Assembly: GCF_024323335.1 (NCBI RefSeq)
Contig: NC_066581.1
Coordinates: forward strand, 30,066,699 to 30,130,698
Length of the DNA stretch: 64,000 nt
Direction: 5' to 3'
Source of the DNA: Lathyrus oleraceus
Lineage: Eukaryota > Streptophyta > Magnoliopsida > Fabales > Fabaceae
Shown here one piece after another: positions 20,609 to 32,205 of the stretch. A program made the position numbers and the translations under genes. Below the pieces are notes generated by a model. That model made no database searches. It was not told where the DNA came from and was given only the letters and a program-made list of their open reading frames with translations. The first letter of the stretch is position 1, and every line of letters starts with the position of its first letter.

Positions 20609-21929
20609 TGAAATTCTGGTATACTCAGAGTTCAGATGTTCTACACGAAGTCATGACATATGATCCAACATTGTTAGTTATACAGCAAGACAGTTAGAAA
20701 AATTAAAACCCGGTACTCATATGCACACAGTCCCAGATGTCACGACATCTGCTACTCTACCACCATGGACAGAAGAACATCCAGTTTTGTCCATCTAGAA
20801 CAAAGACACAGTAGAGATCAAACATGGCACTTATGTTTATTGATCCTGCCCAGTTATCAACATGATGTCTCAACATTGATTTGAACATCACTTATTCCAA
20901 CATTACAGAAGGATGAACTGTAACAGACCAACCAGTCTATCAGTAACAGCAGTCAATAATGAATGTCATAACATTCTGTTTTGCAATCAGACTGCAGGCT
21001 ATGTGTCAAGTCTGTTACTCTCTTCATAAACAGACTAGAAACAGACTGATTTATACCAAACAAAATATAGTGTGCAGAAGGTAAAAACACCAGTAATTGT
21101 TAACCCAGTTCGGTACAACATTACCTACTCTAGGGGCATACCAAGCCAGGAAGAAGATCCACTATTAGCAGTATTAATTCAGAGTTAAACTCCCCCGTTT
21201 ACAACTCTTCACTTAATCCCTACCCAATGCAATCTATACCTAGGCACTCCTAGATAGAAACCTCCAGTTTCCATTCCTATCATTACAAATACCATGTAAT
21301 GCTTTGACAACTTGAACATGATTCATAGCTTCGTTCAAGAACATAACAACTCTTGCCTACAGGCTTTAAGTTACAAATAATCTCATGCTTTCAAGCACTG
21401 AGAAACACCTGGTAACCTTCCCACAGGTTGGGAGGTTTACCTCACACATACCCCTAATTTTTACATTGTTTGAGGCTTACAAAACCTAGGTTACAATCTT
21501 CTATTTATAACCTAACCACCCAACTGGATTTGGGCCTTCAGAAATCGCAGTAAATCTTTCCTTTGCTGTTACAGAGCTGGCAGAATTCTTCTGCTACAAT
21601 CAAGGTCTTCAATCTTTTATTTCCTAAAAGATCTCCATATTTGGGAACTGTATATTCACCAAATATATTCACCAAATCTTCTGATTGAATCTTCAAGATC
21701 TTCACATAGGAGTTAGGATATTCACCAGATCTCCTAATTAATCACAAACCAAACCAGAATTAACTGATTCAGTTTTATACACATGTGAGATGTCACAGTC
21801 CCGATGTCGTGACATCTTACATGACATGTCGGTCCAGATGTTGAACTTCTTCAACCCAACATATTAAAACAACAGAGGTGATTACCTTATTTGTTTTACA
21901 AAATTAATGCCAATCTTAAGGTACTAACA
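20609..21929 (-). repeat. LTR of the non-coding element, duplicated copy
   Basis: 1321 bp. The plus strand starts TGAAATTCTGG and ends GGTACTAACA. Nearly identical to 30864-32184 and about 2% different from 36641-37961, as expected if it is a duplicate of the 3' LTR. Confidence 0.95.
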
Positions 21930-24900
21930 ATCTCCCCCTTTGGCAAATTTGAGCTAAAACAAATAACCCAATATGGGTCTGCACTCCCTCTTTGTCTTTG
22001 ACAGCCCCAATGCCACCACCACTGTTGGTGTACATGAGGAAGTAGCTGTACAAGACACAACTGTATCACAACCCTTCCCCTCAACAGGAGGGCTTCCTGA
22101 AGAATATGTAATGCTGAGTACATAGATAATGTAACTCAGATCACAAGACACAACTGTCTTCTTAACTCAGATCACAAGACACAACTGATATACCCAGTTA
22201 GTGACTTTTATGTCTGAACCCATCTTCTCCTTGCTACCAGATATTGCTTGCTTCTGGTGCATCCCTAGGACAATGTTTCTCTCCCCCTTTTTAGCTAAAC
22301 ATTTATAAATGACACCCTCATAAAACCAGATCCAGGAGCAGTATGCCCAGATCTTAACAAACCCCATGGTTTAGAGGGAATGAAATGTCGCTCTTGTGAG
22401 AAGAGGAGTGCTGATGCATCCTTTAAATAGGCCAGACCATGCTTAGGAATTAACGGTAGGAGTAAATACTTGGTCAAGATCCATAAATATTTGCTGAGAA
22501 TCCGCCAGAGAATCACCACCAATCTCCCAGACTATCTTTGAATACCTTTTACAGCTCTTGACTGTTTCTTTCCAGAAACAACAGTTCCAAGACTATTCCA
22601 TAAATGCTGTCAGACACGTTGCGAGCTATGTCTTAACATTTGACACTGCTTTTGTCTGCATACTTCATATATTCTCCCTATCACCATTTTCTAAAACCAC
22701 TTTCTCACCTCCAATGGTAGCTTGACATCTAGCACCACACATCCACATTTCCTTATGTAACTTCCAGCAGGTACATATGATATCTTATGTTAAGACATCA
22801 CATATGACATCTTGTGAACACTCTGTCCTTTTTTTTTGTTCACAGGGCAAACTATCTGCAGTTAAACACCTTAATAATAGTTTAATCAGCAGCAGAAGCA
22901 AAAGTAATTACTAGCTATGGCTACTAGTAATACGCACATGCACAAGGGTACTTCTCCTCCCCCTAAAACTGTGCAACACTCAACAGAATTACTAGTTATG
23001 GATCCAACTAGTAAGACACACAAATGCACAATGCACAAGGGTACTTCTTCTCCCCCTAAATCTGTGCATTCACCAAAAAACAGCTACTGTAACTCCAGCA
23101 CCTGTACCATCCAGAATGTCACACTGGCATCTGCTATAACATCAGCACCTGTGCACCACATCCATATTTCCTTATGACTGAAGTTTCAGAAGGAAATAAC
23201 AATATTGTCCAAGGCAATGTCATGACATCCGGTCAGACATTCTTCTGCTCACTCAGCCTTGACACACGCCCCATCATCTCACTAACTAACAAGGTGCCAT
23301 ACCTTGTTATCTGAGAACCCATAGACCACAAGCTTGATGATTACTTGCAGTGCAAAGACAGAACTCCCCATGTCATGAACAACCAACTATCCTCTTGAAA
23401 CTTGGAGATGAACATATCCAACACCCCAAAGTTGGACCTTCACATACTTCCTGATTCAAAGAGAACCCAGACAGCTTGATGAATGGAAAACATAAGACGC
23501 ATCTTCATGTCTTCAAGAGCACACTCCCTGTTCAACCTTCTTGGCTGAACACATCCACACCCTGTGACAATCTCTCTTCTAACCAGAACAGCAAACAACA
23601 TAACACCATCTGATATTCTTCAGATATCACTGAATTACAAGCTTGATCCAGACGCAAATTAGGACATATACATTCTCATCCCATTACAAGATATAATCTT
23701 CCATAGATAGCTCAGAGCTCCTTCCACAAGCTCCAAGAGATGAATAGAAAACACCTTCTTTTGTCTTCAACATACTACTTTTCTGCTCAAAAGTAACTTG
23801 TCTCAGACTATCCTCAAGAATAATCAGTTGCCATATGTAGATTATCTTGATTCTTCGAACTCACTTCTGAGATAGACCAAATGCCACTGGTTGACTACCT
23901 CCTTCATGAATCCTCATATGAAAAAGTCAAATGTCATTTTTTGACCTCTCCACGTTTATCAGACTTCTCCCAAAGATATTCTGACCTTCCAAGTGAGACT
24001 TGAACTTCAAGCTACATGTTGAACACAACATAGATTTTCTAATACATGAACATGTAACATCCTTTCTATCCAGCAACTCCAAAGAACTGCAATGAGAACG
24101 ACCTTTTTGAAGTATCCAATCTGCAACCATGTAGACCCTTCTATCTCAAGTTGATGTGCCACTTCACCAACTAAGATTCTGATGTTGAACCAAATGTCAT
24201 AACATTGTGTTTTGACATCTAGCTGTTGAATTCAGCTCCTTCTTCTGCCACTTGAAAGAACTTCCTCCCTTCTCAGAACAAGAGTTCAATGTTCTCATGG
24301 ACTTGATTGTGGAACCAAGTTTGAGTAAACATCCTCCATCCTGCAGGTTTGCAGTTAAGTCATCCAAGCTCACACCTTGATGAATCCATGCTTCTTCTCC
24401 AAAGACATTAGACACTCTGATGCATGAGTCTTCAGAAGGACCAGTTAGAAACTATCCCTTCAGCTATACCAAGGGTTCCACTTCCTAAAGCAAAGTTGTT
24501 TCCATGATGTCAAGACTGCTGCCACTTGTTCTTGACTCCATAGTGTGCATTAGCTAATGCACTTCCTTACCTAGATCAGAAGTAAACTGATCCAAGTAAC
24601 CACCATCAGGACTATGATGTTTTCTTCTTCTTGTACACACCAAGGCTGAACATGTTTCTTGCCAGGAAACCTTTTCAGAGATCATATGCTTTTGCTGCCA
24701 CCAAAGTGATAGATCATAAACCAATGTACTATCCTTCCTGTGATTCTACACAGGATCTTGAAGATGAGATGTTCCAACATCTTTTAAAACATCATTTATC
24801 TTGAGCTCCAAGGATAATCAATTAAATACTTGTACTTGGCACAAGTAGACATTGATCTTAAATCCTTTCCCAATATTCCTTTCAGATACTTCCACCATAA

Positions 24901-25207
24901 GACTACTTTGAAAATACTCTTCTAGTGTCAACATCTTCTGCTTGCAAGCACCTCACCAGATTTGAAAGTCTTCCTAGATTAAATTCACCCTTAGGAATGA
25001 GAGAGATGAATTCTTCCTTGCAAATGTGTCACACAACCACCAGAACCCATGTGACACAGGTCAACAGCCAACTAGACCCTAGGCTGACCGAACGTGAGGA
25101 GGTTAACCAAAACTCCCCCTCAGATTAACAATCATGGAAACTCCACACCAATATCCATGCATTGTACAAACATGTCTCAACATGACATACACCATCCCTA
25201 CCAGTGG
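20609..25207 (-). mobile_element. Partial copy of non-coding LTR element (unit 1)
   Basis: Duplicate of 30864-35462: 3' LTR (20609-21929), PPT and 3278 bp of internal sequence, ending at the tandem junction. The 5' LTR and PBS are absent from this unit. There is no convincing coding capacity in the internal part. Confidence 0.93.
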
Positions 25208-28077
25208 TAACTATAGGCAGGATGGATATCCATCACATGAAAGGTGCTCTTGAACACCTGCGGTCCAATCTTAACTGGCAACTCAATTTCGCCAAAGATA
25301 GCTCTCTTAGAGCCATCAAAAGCCCTTACAACTAAGTTACTTGGCTTCAGGATGATGCCATCGCAATCCAACTTCATTAAGGCTTTCTTTGGAAGAACAT
25401 TTAGAGAAGAGCCTGTATCAACCAAAACATGGGAAAGCACCACCCCTTTGCATTCCATTGTGATATGCAAGGCTTTGTTGTGATTCCTGCCCTCAGATGT
25501 CAGGTCATAGTCGGTGAAACCTAGCCCATGGCTAGCGTTTACATTTGAAACTACCGACTCCAGCTGGTTAACAGTTATCTCTGGTGGAACATAGGACATA
25601 TTCAGTACTTTCAACAAGGTTGCTCTGTGAGCCTCAGAGCACATCAATAATGAGAGAATGGAGATCTTTGAGGGTGTCTGATTTAGCTGGTCGACTACCT
25701 TGTAGTCACTTTTCTTGATAATCCTCATAAACTCATCTACTTCCTTCTCGAATGCGGTCTTAGGAGGAGTTTCCTCAGCAGTAACCTCTTCGGTGGCTAC
25801 CTGTTTTCCTTTAGCCTTGGCAGCTGCCTCAACTTCAGTATTCGTGCGCAATGTTGATGGTGCAAACAAGCGTCCACTACGGGTGAAGCCACCAACTCCT
25901 CCAACATTGTCTACAGCGGAGCTACCAATGTCAATGTCTTCCCTGTTAACTTTCTTCCCCTGGCAGTAGATATCAGCCCCATAGTGCCACGGGATATCAC
26001 TGTCTTTCTCATACGGAACATGTCCTGGTACCGTGATGGTGACCTGACTAATCAAAGCCGGTTGAGGGCTGTCAGAGTAAATTGTAACTGGTGCTGGACT
26101 TTCGATGTTTACCGTTGTTGGTTCTGTACTTTCTGGGAAATAAACTGTTGTCGGAACGGGTCTCTCGGGAACATATATTTCTTCAGGAGTGAAATAAAAC
26201 GTCACTGTCGACACATCATTCTTCACTGAACGGGTTTGATTGAACTGAAGACAACCTTCATCTATCAGTTGCTGAATACCCCTTCTCAAACTGTCACATC
26301 CGTTCTCGGCAGCTTGACAATTTCTGCACTCTCCCCCACAGCCCGGGAAAATCTGTCCTTTCAAAAGTCGGTCTTTAACCACCGATAGCGAAGTCTTCAC
26401 TTTAGTCACATCAGAAACCAAATTCAAAGTTTCCCCACTATCAACAGCATTAATCCTCTGCCCGCCGTGTGCTGGCATCGGGTTTTGGATAACATTAGGC
26501 ACCGGAGAAAAATTGATAGCCTGGGGGTCTCTCAAATCTTGTACTTTTAGCTGGAGAGCCTTGCAATTATCTGTAGTATGGCCAGGTGCGTTGGAGTGAA
26601 AAACACATTTGGCGTTGACATCATAACCTCTGGGCAAATTATTGGGATCGATTGGTGGAGCCAGAGTTCTTAACGTAACCAGATTCAGGTCAATCAGCCT
26701 GGAAAGTAATACAAAATAAGGCATTGGGATTGGCTCAATGACCCGGTCTGTCTGTCTTGGACGTTGTTGATAGTGTCTCTGCTGACCCGGATTATCTCTT
26801 TGTTGTTGATTGTTGTACCTGGGTTGCTGTTGAGGATGATACTGCGGTTGCTGTTGAGGAGCAGGTGTAGGAATAGTGACTGCGGCCACTTGATCTTGAT
26901 AATAATTAGAGTGTCCTCTGCCCCTGCCTCTGCCGGCATACACAGCGCTTGTCTCGCCTTCTCTTCTTCGCTGACCGTTACCAGCAAATGGTTTCTTGGG
27001 AGCACTATTGTCTTGAATTCGGCCCATCTTCAACAGACTCTCGATTCTTTCTCCAGCAATTACTATCTCTGCAAAGCTGATTGACGGGCAAGCAGCCAAT
27101 CTCTCAATATAATTGCCCTGAAGAGTGTTCATGAACATGTCCGCCATCTCCCTTTCAGACATAGGGGGTTGGACGGACGCAGCAATTTGTCTCCAACACT
27201 GAGCATATTCTCTAAAGGTCTCCTTGGCAGTCTGAGACATTCCTTGCAACAAGGTCCGATTTGGAGCCATGTCCAAGTTGTATTGATATTGCTTGACAAA
27301 AGCCTTTGCCAAGTCTTTCCAGCTCTTGATGGTAGTACGAGACAAATGAGAATACCATTCACGAGAAGCTCCAGTTAGACTGTCTTCAAAATAATACATC
27401 TACAACTTTTCGTCTTCCGTGTGAGCTCCCAACCTTCCTAGATAAGATTGGAGATGAGTGCATGGGCAAGAAGCCCCGTTGTATTTCTCAAAAGTAGGGG
27501 GTTTGAACTTGTGAGGAATCCTCACTCCCTGAACCAGACCAAGATTTGTGACATCAAAACCTAAGGAATTTTGAGACTCCAAAGATTTGAGCTTCTCAGC
27601 AAGCTCATCCATACAGCGAGTCGTCTCGTGAGCTTCGCCGTGCACAGAGAATTGATCATACTGATAGTCTTCAGTAACAGGGCGCCCGTTAATCCGAATT
27701 CCTTGATTCACATCGTACCTTCCGCCAATACCATTTCCTACATTCCCCGTGTTGCCAACATCACCCGGGTTTCCATCAGCATTCGCGTTACCCGCATTAC
27801 CAGTGTTCACAGGGTTATCAGTGTTCCCAGGGTTACCAGGGTTTCCTTCAGCATTCGGTATCTCCACCTCTGGATCGGGCCTCGGTTGCTCAACCAATTC
27901 CCTCAGCTTTTCCTGGCCTTCTGCCATACCAGTCATCAGTGTCATGAATCGATCCATCCTTTCACGCATATCAGCTAGCTCTTTCTGTACCTGGTCCATC
28001 GCTAGTTGCGGACGATTTTCCTTTGTCGGGTACCTGTGGACTCGCTTGGGACCAATAATGTCTGAAACAGGGAACAA
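25208..28077 (-). pseudogene. gag-pro: Tat/Ogre-like Gag-Pro, copy 2, truncated at tandem junction
   Basis: The same gene as 14384-17820, with about four substitutions over 2.9 kb. ATG is at 28077 and the shared amber codon at 27400-27402. The protease keeps its DTGSS active site but loses the C-terminal part with LLGRPW, because the frame runs into unrelated sequence at 25207 and stops at 25198. Only the gag and N-terminal protease portions remain. Confidence 0.93.
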
Positions 28078-28896
28078 ACATTAGACACTGCGGTGACACC
28101 TGCAAAACAAACAAGGGTTAATATGCATGGTATGCGATGCACTGCTTATTCAATATTAAGGCACCCCCCTTTTGAAAGGGAATATCCTGCAAATGAATAA
28201 GCATGAGATGTTGGATGCAAATATGCAGATGATGTTATGCAATGCAGTGGCATGTCAATCAGAATTGCTGGATCCGCTTGAACATCTGTCAGGTTTCACT
28301 GCCTGGAGAGAAACCCACTGAGTAATATAATACAAGATCAACACTTCAGCATGAACTCGGAACCGGGAACCATAGAACACAATCATCAACTCAGAACCCA
28401 TACTTCAGAACCAACAGTCACCAACAAGAACCGAACAATAGTCACCAACAGAACAAGTCACCATCAGTACCTGTAAATGATTCATTCCCTCCCCACTCAC
28501 AGGTGTAATCTAGGCCAGGGTAAGGTCAAGAGAAACGCAGGATAAACAATCCTTTCAAGAATATCATCATATGCACACCAGGTGTATGCAACGATAATAC
28601 CCCATCAGAATCTGAACTGCTCGTGATACCATGTTCCGCTAAGTGGCGCCATACCACCCGCTTCCCATGAATCACTCTATTCCTATGTGTCCTAAAGTTC
28701 ACTCATAGCCTGTGTATTGGGCCTTTTACCTCTTGTGAAACATCCTATCCCAACAAACAAACCAACAGAGCCAACAAATACAACAATGATATGTACACAA
28801 TACAATAAAGCAGATAAATAACTGTACAAAAGAAATAAACACCCAACAAACAAGAAACCTACAAAAGCTAGGAGGGACTCGCTTAGGGAAACCGGG
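28078..28896 (-). other. Tat element untranslated leader, copy 2
   Basis: Duplicate of 17821-18632 with a 7-bp tandem insertion (GGAACCG repeated) near 28365 and a few substitutions. No gene seen. Confidence 0.75.
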
Positions 28897-28914
28897 TCCC
28901 CAGCAGAGTCGCCA
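28897..28914 (-). other. Primer binding site, copy 2 (tRNA-Arg type)
   Basis: The minus strand reads TGGCGACTCTGCTGGGGA, 2 nt from the LTR end TGCGACA. It is the likely ancestral form of this element's PBS. Confidence 0.88.
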
Positions 28915-30469
28915 GTTGTCGCAACCTGCGAAAAAAACAACCGGCGAAAAAAGAAATGACAGAAGAGTCGCCACCGTGCGTTATTTATCCCAAAGGAGGG
29001 AAAGGAAACGCTCGAAGTAAACCTGGAGAAAGGAAAAGAAAAGACAAGGTCTCGCAACCAAATCTTGGGTTCGGGAGTCGATTATGCGAAGGGAAGGTAT
29101 TAACACCCCTACGCATCCGTAGTACTCTACGAGATCCACTCTTGTAGTTCTTGTCTAAAGGGTGTGGGTTTATCTAATGTACTATTTACTAAAAGGGGGT
29201 TTAAAGAAAATGACTCGCACGGATGTCGCATCCACTGCATACGTATCTCATCTGAATATGAGAATCAGAGTCGTTGTAGCTCGGCTACCTAGGGGTTAAA
29301 GAGGAGTGTGTTCGCTAAGAAATTGCGTCTTATGCCTACGTATCTCATCTGTAATGAGAATCAGAGCAAGCCGTAGTTCGGCTAACTACGGGGTTAGGGT
29401 TGTGTTTTGGGATGAACGACGTTACTACGCAATCTACCGGATGCTCGACCTTTGGAGACTTACTCGCCTGTAGTAGAAGGAGTAAACGTGTTCTTAGGAG
29501 AAGAAAATTCAATGAGTTTGTTTGTGTTTTAGGGATGCTCATGCAAAAAGGGTAATGAGGATAAGACCTCATAGCTCTTAACCCTGGACAAGGTGAGCTC
29601 ATGACAAAAAGTGGGGGTTCATAAAGGTGGAACCCTCTCCACTGACTGACCAGACAAAAGATCTGGGGTTTTTGTTGTGAAGCATCGACACGTAGTGTGA
29701 TCTTAAAGAACGACGCACTGAATAACGAGGGATTGACTATTGATCCCTTTTATCCGTCAATTGCCTCTTCATGGAGGTCTTTAGGCAAAAAGTAGTAAAA
29801 TGCGGGAAAGATAAAGGGGGTTAAGAGATCTACCACACAGATAAAGATCCGAAGCAACAACAAATAAAGAGATAAGAAACTCAGAGATCTCTCAAGATAG
29901 CACCATCAAAGAAAGCGAGTCAGTACAGGTAATCGGGATAAACCTCCAAGTGGTATCCCACAAATAAAGTGGAACACCAGGCAAGCCATCTCTGCAAGAG
30001 TCATATGAGCCCTCACAAAACAAAACTCAACAAACAGGTTAGAGAAACAAGATAGGGTAATCAAGAGTTTCCCCTAAATCAAAATGTAACCACATGAATC
30101 ATGCCATTAAAATTCACAAAAATCTCGCAAAAAGCAACCAAGGGTAGGAGGCCTAAACCTCTTGTCAAACACATGCATCAAAAGGGTATCAAATTCACCC
30201 ATAATACCTCATACATTCAGAGCATTCAAATTAAAAGCATAAAGTAATGGGAATAAGGCAAACCTGATTGGAGAGATCGAATGAAATTGAATTGCCCGAT
30301 TGGGTTTGCAAAGCAATCTGAGGGTTTATATGAGATGGAATTGGTTCTTTGCAGATGAGTTCCCTCCAGTCTCTGGAGGTTGCTCTGAACTCTGTTAGCT
30401 CTTCTCTCACTATCTTTTTCCCAGCCAGGGTAATAGGAATAGAATGGCCTTTTGTTTCACTGAAACTCT

Positions 30470-30479
30470 GAATTTATAA
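30470..30479 (-). promoter_or_regulatory. TATA box of Tat LTR, copy 2
   Basis: TTATAAATTC on the minus strand, identical to 20206-20215. The nested element separates it from the last 166 bp of U3. Confidence 0.55.
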
Positions 30480-30858
30480 CCTGATTTTTGTGGACCTGTG
30501 GGCTCAAATGAGAGAGGCCCAAGTCCAAAAATTTTCTGTTATATTTTATTTATTTATTTATTTATTATTATTATTATTATTTTTTGTTTTTGTTTTTTTA
30601 TGTTTTTGTTTTTTTTTAAAACACGTGGGCTTCGTCTAGCGAGCATGACAGTTCAAGAAGTTCCTCTGAGCGTAGGTGATTCTGGTGGCTTTTCTTGGGA
30701 CTCGCTAGGCGACCCATTCTGCTCGCCTAGCGAGCATGACAGCTCATGACCAAACTTTTGCTCCTTCAAGATTAAAGTTTTGACTGACAAATAGACCCCT
30801 GTTGAACATGTTGGAAGTATCTTAAGCCATTCGCTTGTGTTGACTGATCATCTAAATA

Positions 30859-30863
30859 GAACC
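30859..30863. repeat. Target-site duplication GAACC, left copy
   Basis: GAACC directly left of 30864 is repeated at 37962-37966 directly right of the nested element. Confidence 0.93.
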
Positions 30864-32184
30864 TGAAATTCTGGTATACTCAGAGTTCAGATGTTCTACA
30901 CGAAGTCATGACATATGATCCAACATTGTTAGTTATACAACAAGACAGTTAGAAAAATTAAAACCCGGTACTCATATGCACACAGTCCCAGATGTCACGA
31001 CATCTGCTACTCTACCACCATGGACAGAAGAACATCCAGTTTTGTCCATCTAGAACAAAGACACAGTAGAGATCAAACATGGCACTTATGTTTATTGATC
31101 CTGCCCAGTTATCAACATGATGTCTCAACATTGATTTGAACATCACTTATTCCAACATTACAGAAGGATGAACTGTAACAGACCAACCAGTCTATCAGTA
31201 ACAACAGTCAATAATGAATGTCATAACATTCTGTTTTGCAATCAGACTGCAGGCTATGTGTCAAGTCTGTTACTCTCTTCATAAACAGACTAGAAACAGA
31301 CTGATTTATACCAAACAAAATATAGTGTGCAGAAGGTAAAAACACCAGTAATTGTTAACCCAGTTCGGTACAACATTACCTACTCTAGGGGCATACCAAG
31401 CCAGGAAGAAGATCCACTATTAGCAGTATTAATTCAGAGTTAAACTCCCCCGTTTACAACTCTTCACTTAATCCCTACCCAATGCAATCTATACCTAGGC
31501 ACTCCTAGATAGAAACCTCCAGTTTCCATTCCTATCATTACAAATACCATGTAATGCTTTGACAACTTGAACATGATTCATAGCTTCGTTCAAGAACATA
31601 ACAACTCTTGCCTACAGGCTTTAAGTTACAAATAATCTCATGCTTTCAAGCACTGAGAAACACCTGGTAACCTTCCCACAGGTTGGGAGGTTTACCTCAC
31701 ACATACCCCTAATTTTTACATTGTTTGAGGCTTACAAAACCTAGGTTACAATCTTCTATTTATAACCTAACCACCCAACTGGATTTGGGCCTTCAGAAAT
31801 CGCAGCAAATCTTTCCTTTGCTGTTACAGAGCTGGCAGAATTCTTCTGCTACAATCAAGGTCTTCAATCTTTTATTTCCTAAAAGATCTCCATATTTGGG
31901 AACTGTATATTCACCAAATATATTCACCAAATCTTCTGATTGAATCTTCAAGATCTTCACATAGGAGTTAGGATATTCACCAGATCTCCTAATTAATCAC
32001 AAACCAAACCAGAATTAACTGATTCAGTTTTATACACATGTGAGATGTCACAGTCCCGATGTCGTGACATCTTACATGACATGTTGGTCCAGATGTTGAA
32101 CTTCTTCAACCCAACATATTAAAACAACAGAGGTGATTACCTTATCTGTTTTACAAAATTAATGCCAATCTTAAGGTACTAACA
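30864..32184 (-). repeat. 3' LTR of the non-coding element
   Basis: 1321 bp with TG...CA ends in both directions. It contains GATGTC/GACATC palindromes at 30991-31004 and 32058-32071. Confidence 0.95.
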
Positions 32185-32205
32185 ATCTCCCCCTTTGGCA
32201 AATTT
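32185..32205 (-). other. Polypurine tract of the non-coding element
   Basis: The minus strand reads GCCAAAGGGGGAGAT immediately before the LTR start TGTTAGTACC, a form common in plant copia elements. Confidence 0.85.

Larger units (their letters stand above)
14951..25207. repeat. Tandem duplication unit 1 (about 10.26 kb)
   Basis: Colinear with 25208-35462 with about 30-35 substitutions by hand count (about 0.3%), a 7-bp insertion in unit 2 (near 28365) and a microsatellite length change near 20283/30545. The unit starts inside the Tat protease and ends inside the internal region of the nested non-coding LTR element, so it cuts across element boundaries. At the junction the text CAACTA (14951) and CAACTA (35463) is represented once, as TAACTA at 25208-25213. 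That is 6-bp microhomology with one later change. Confidence 0.95.
28917..30863 (-). repeat. Tat 5' LTR, main part (copy 2)
   Basis: Begins TGTCGC (plus strand) and is interrupted at 30864 by the nested element. The rest of U3 is at 37967-38132. Total LTR length without the insert is about 2113 bp. It carries a TATA box at 30470-30479 and hairpin modules at 29237-29270 and 29334-29366. Confidence 0.92.
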
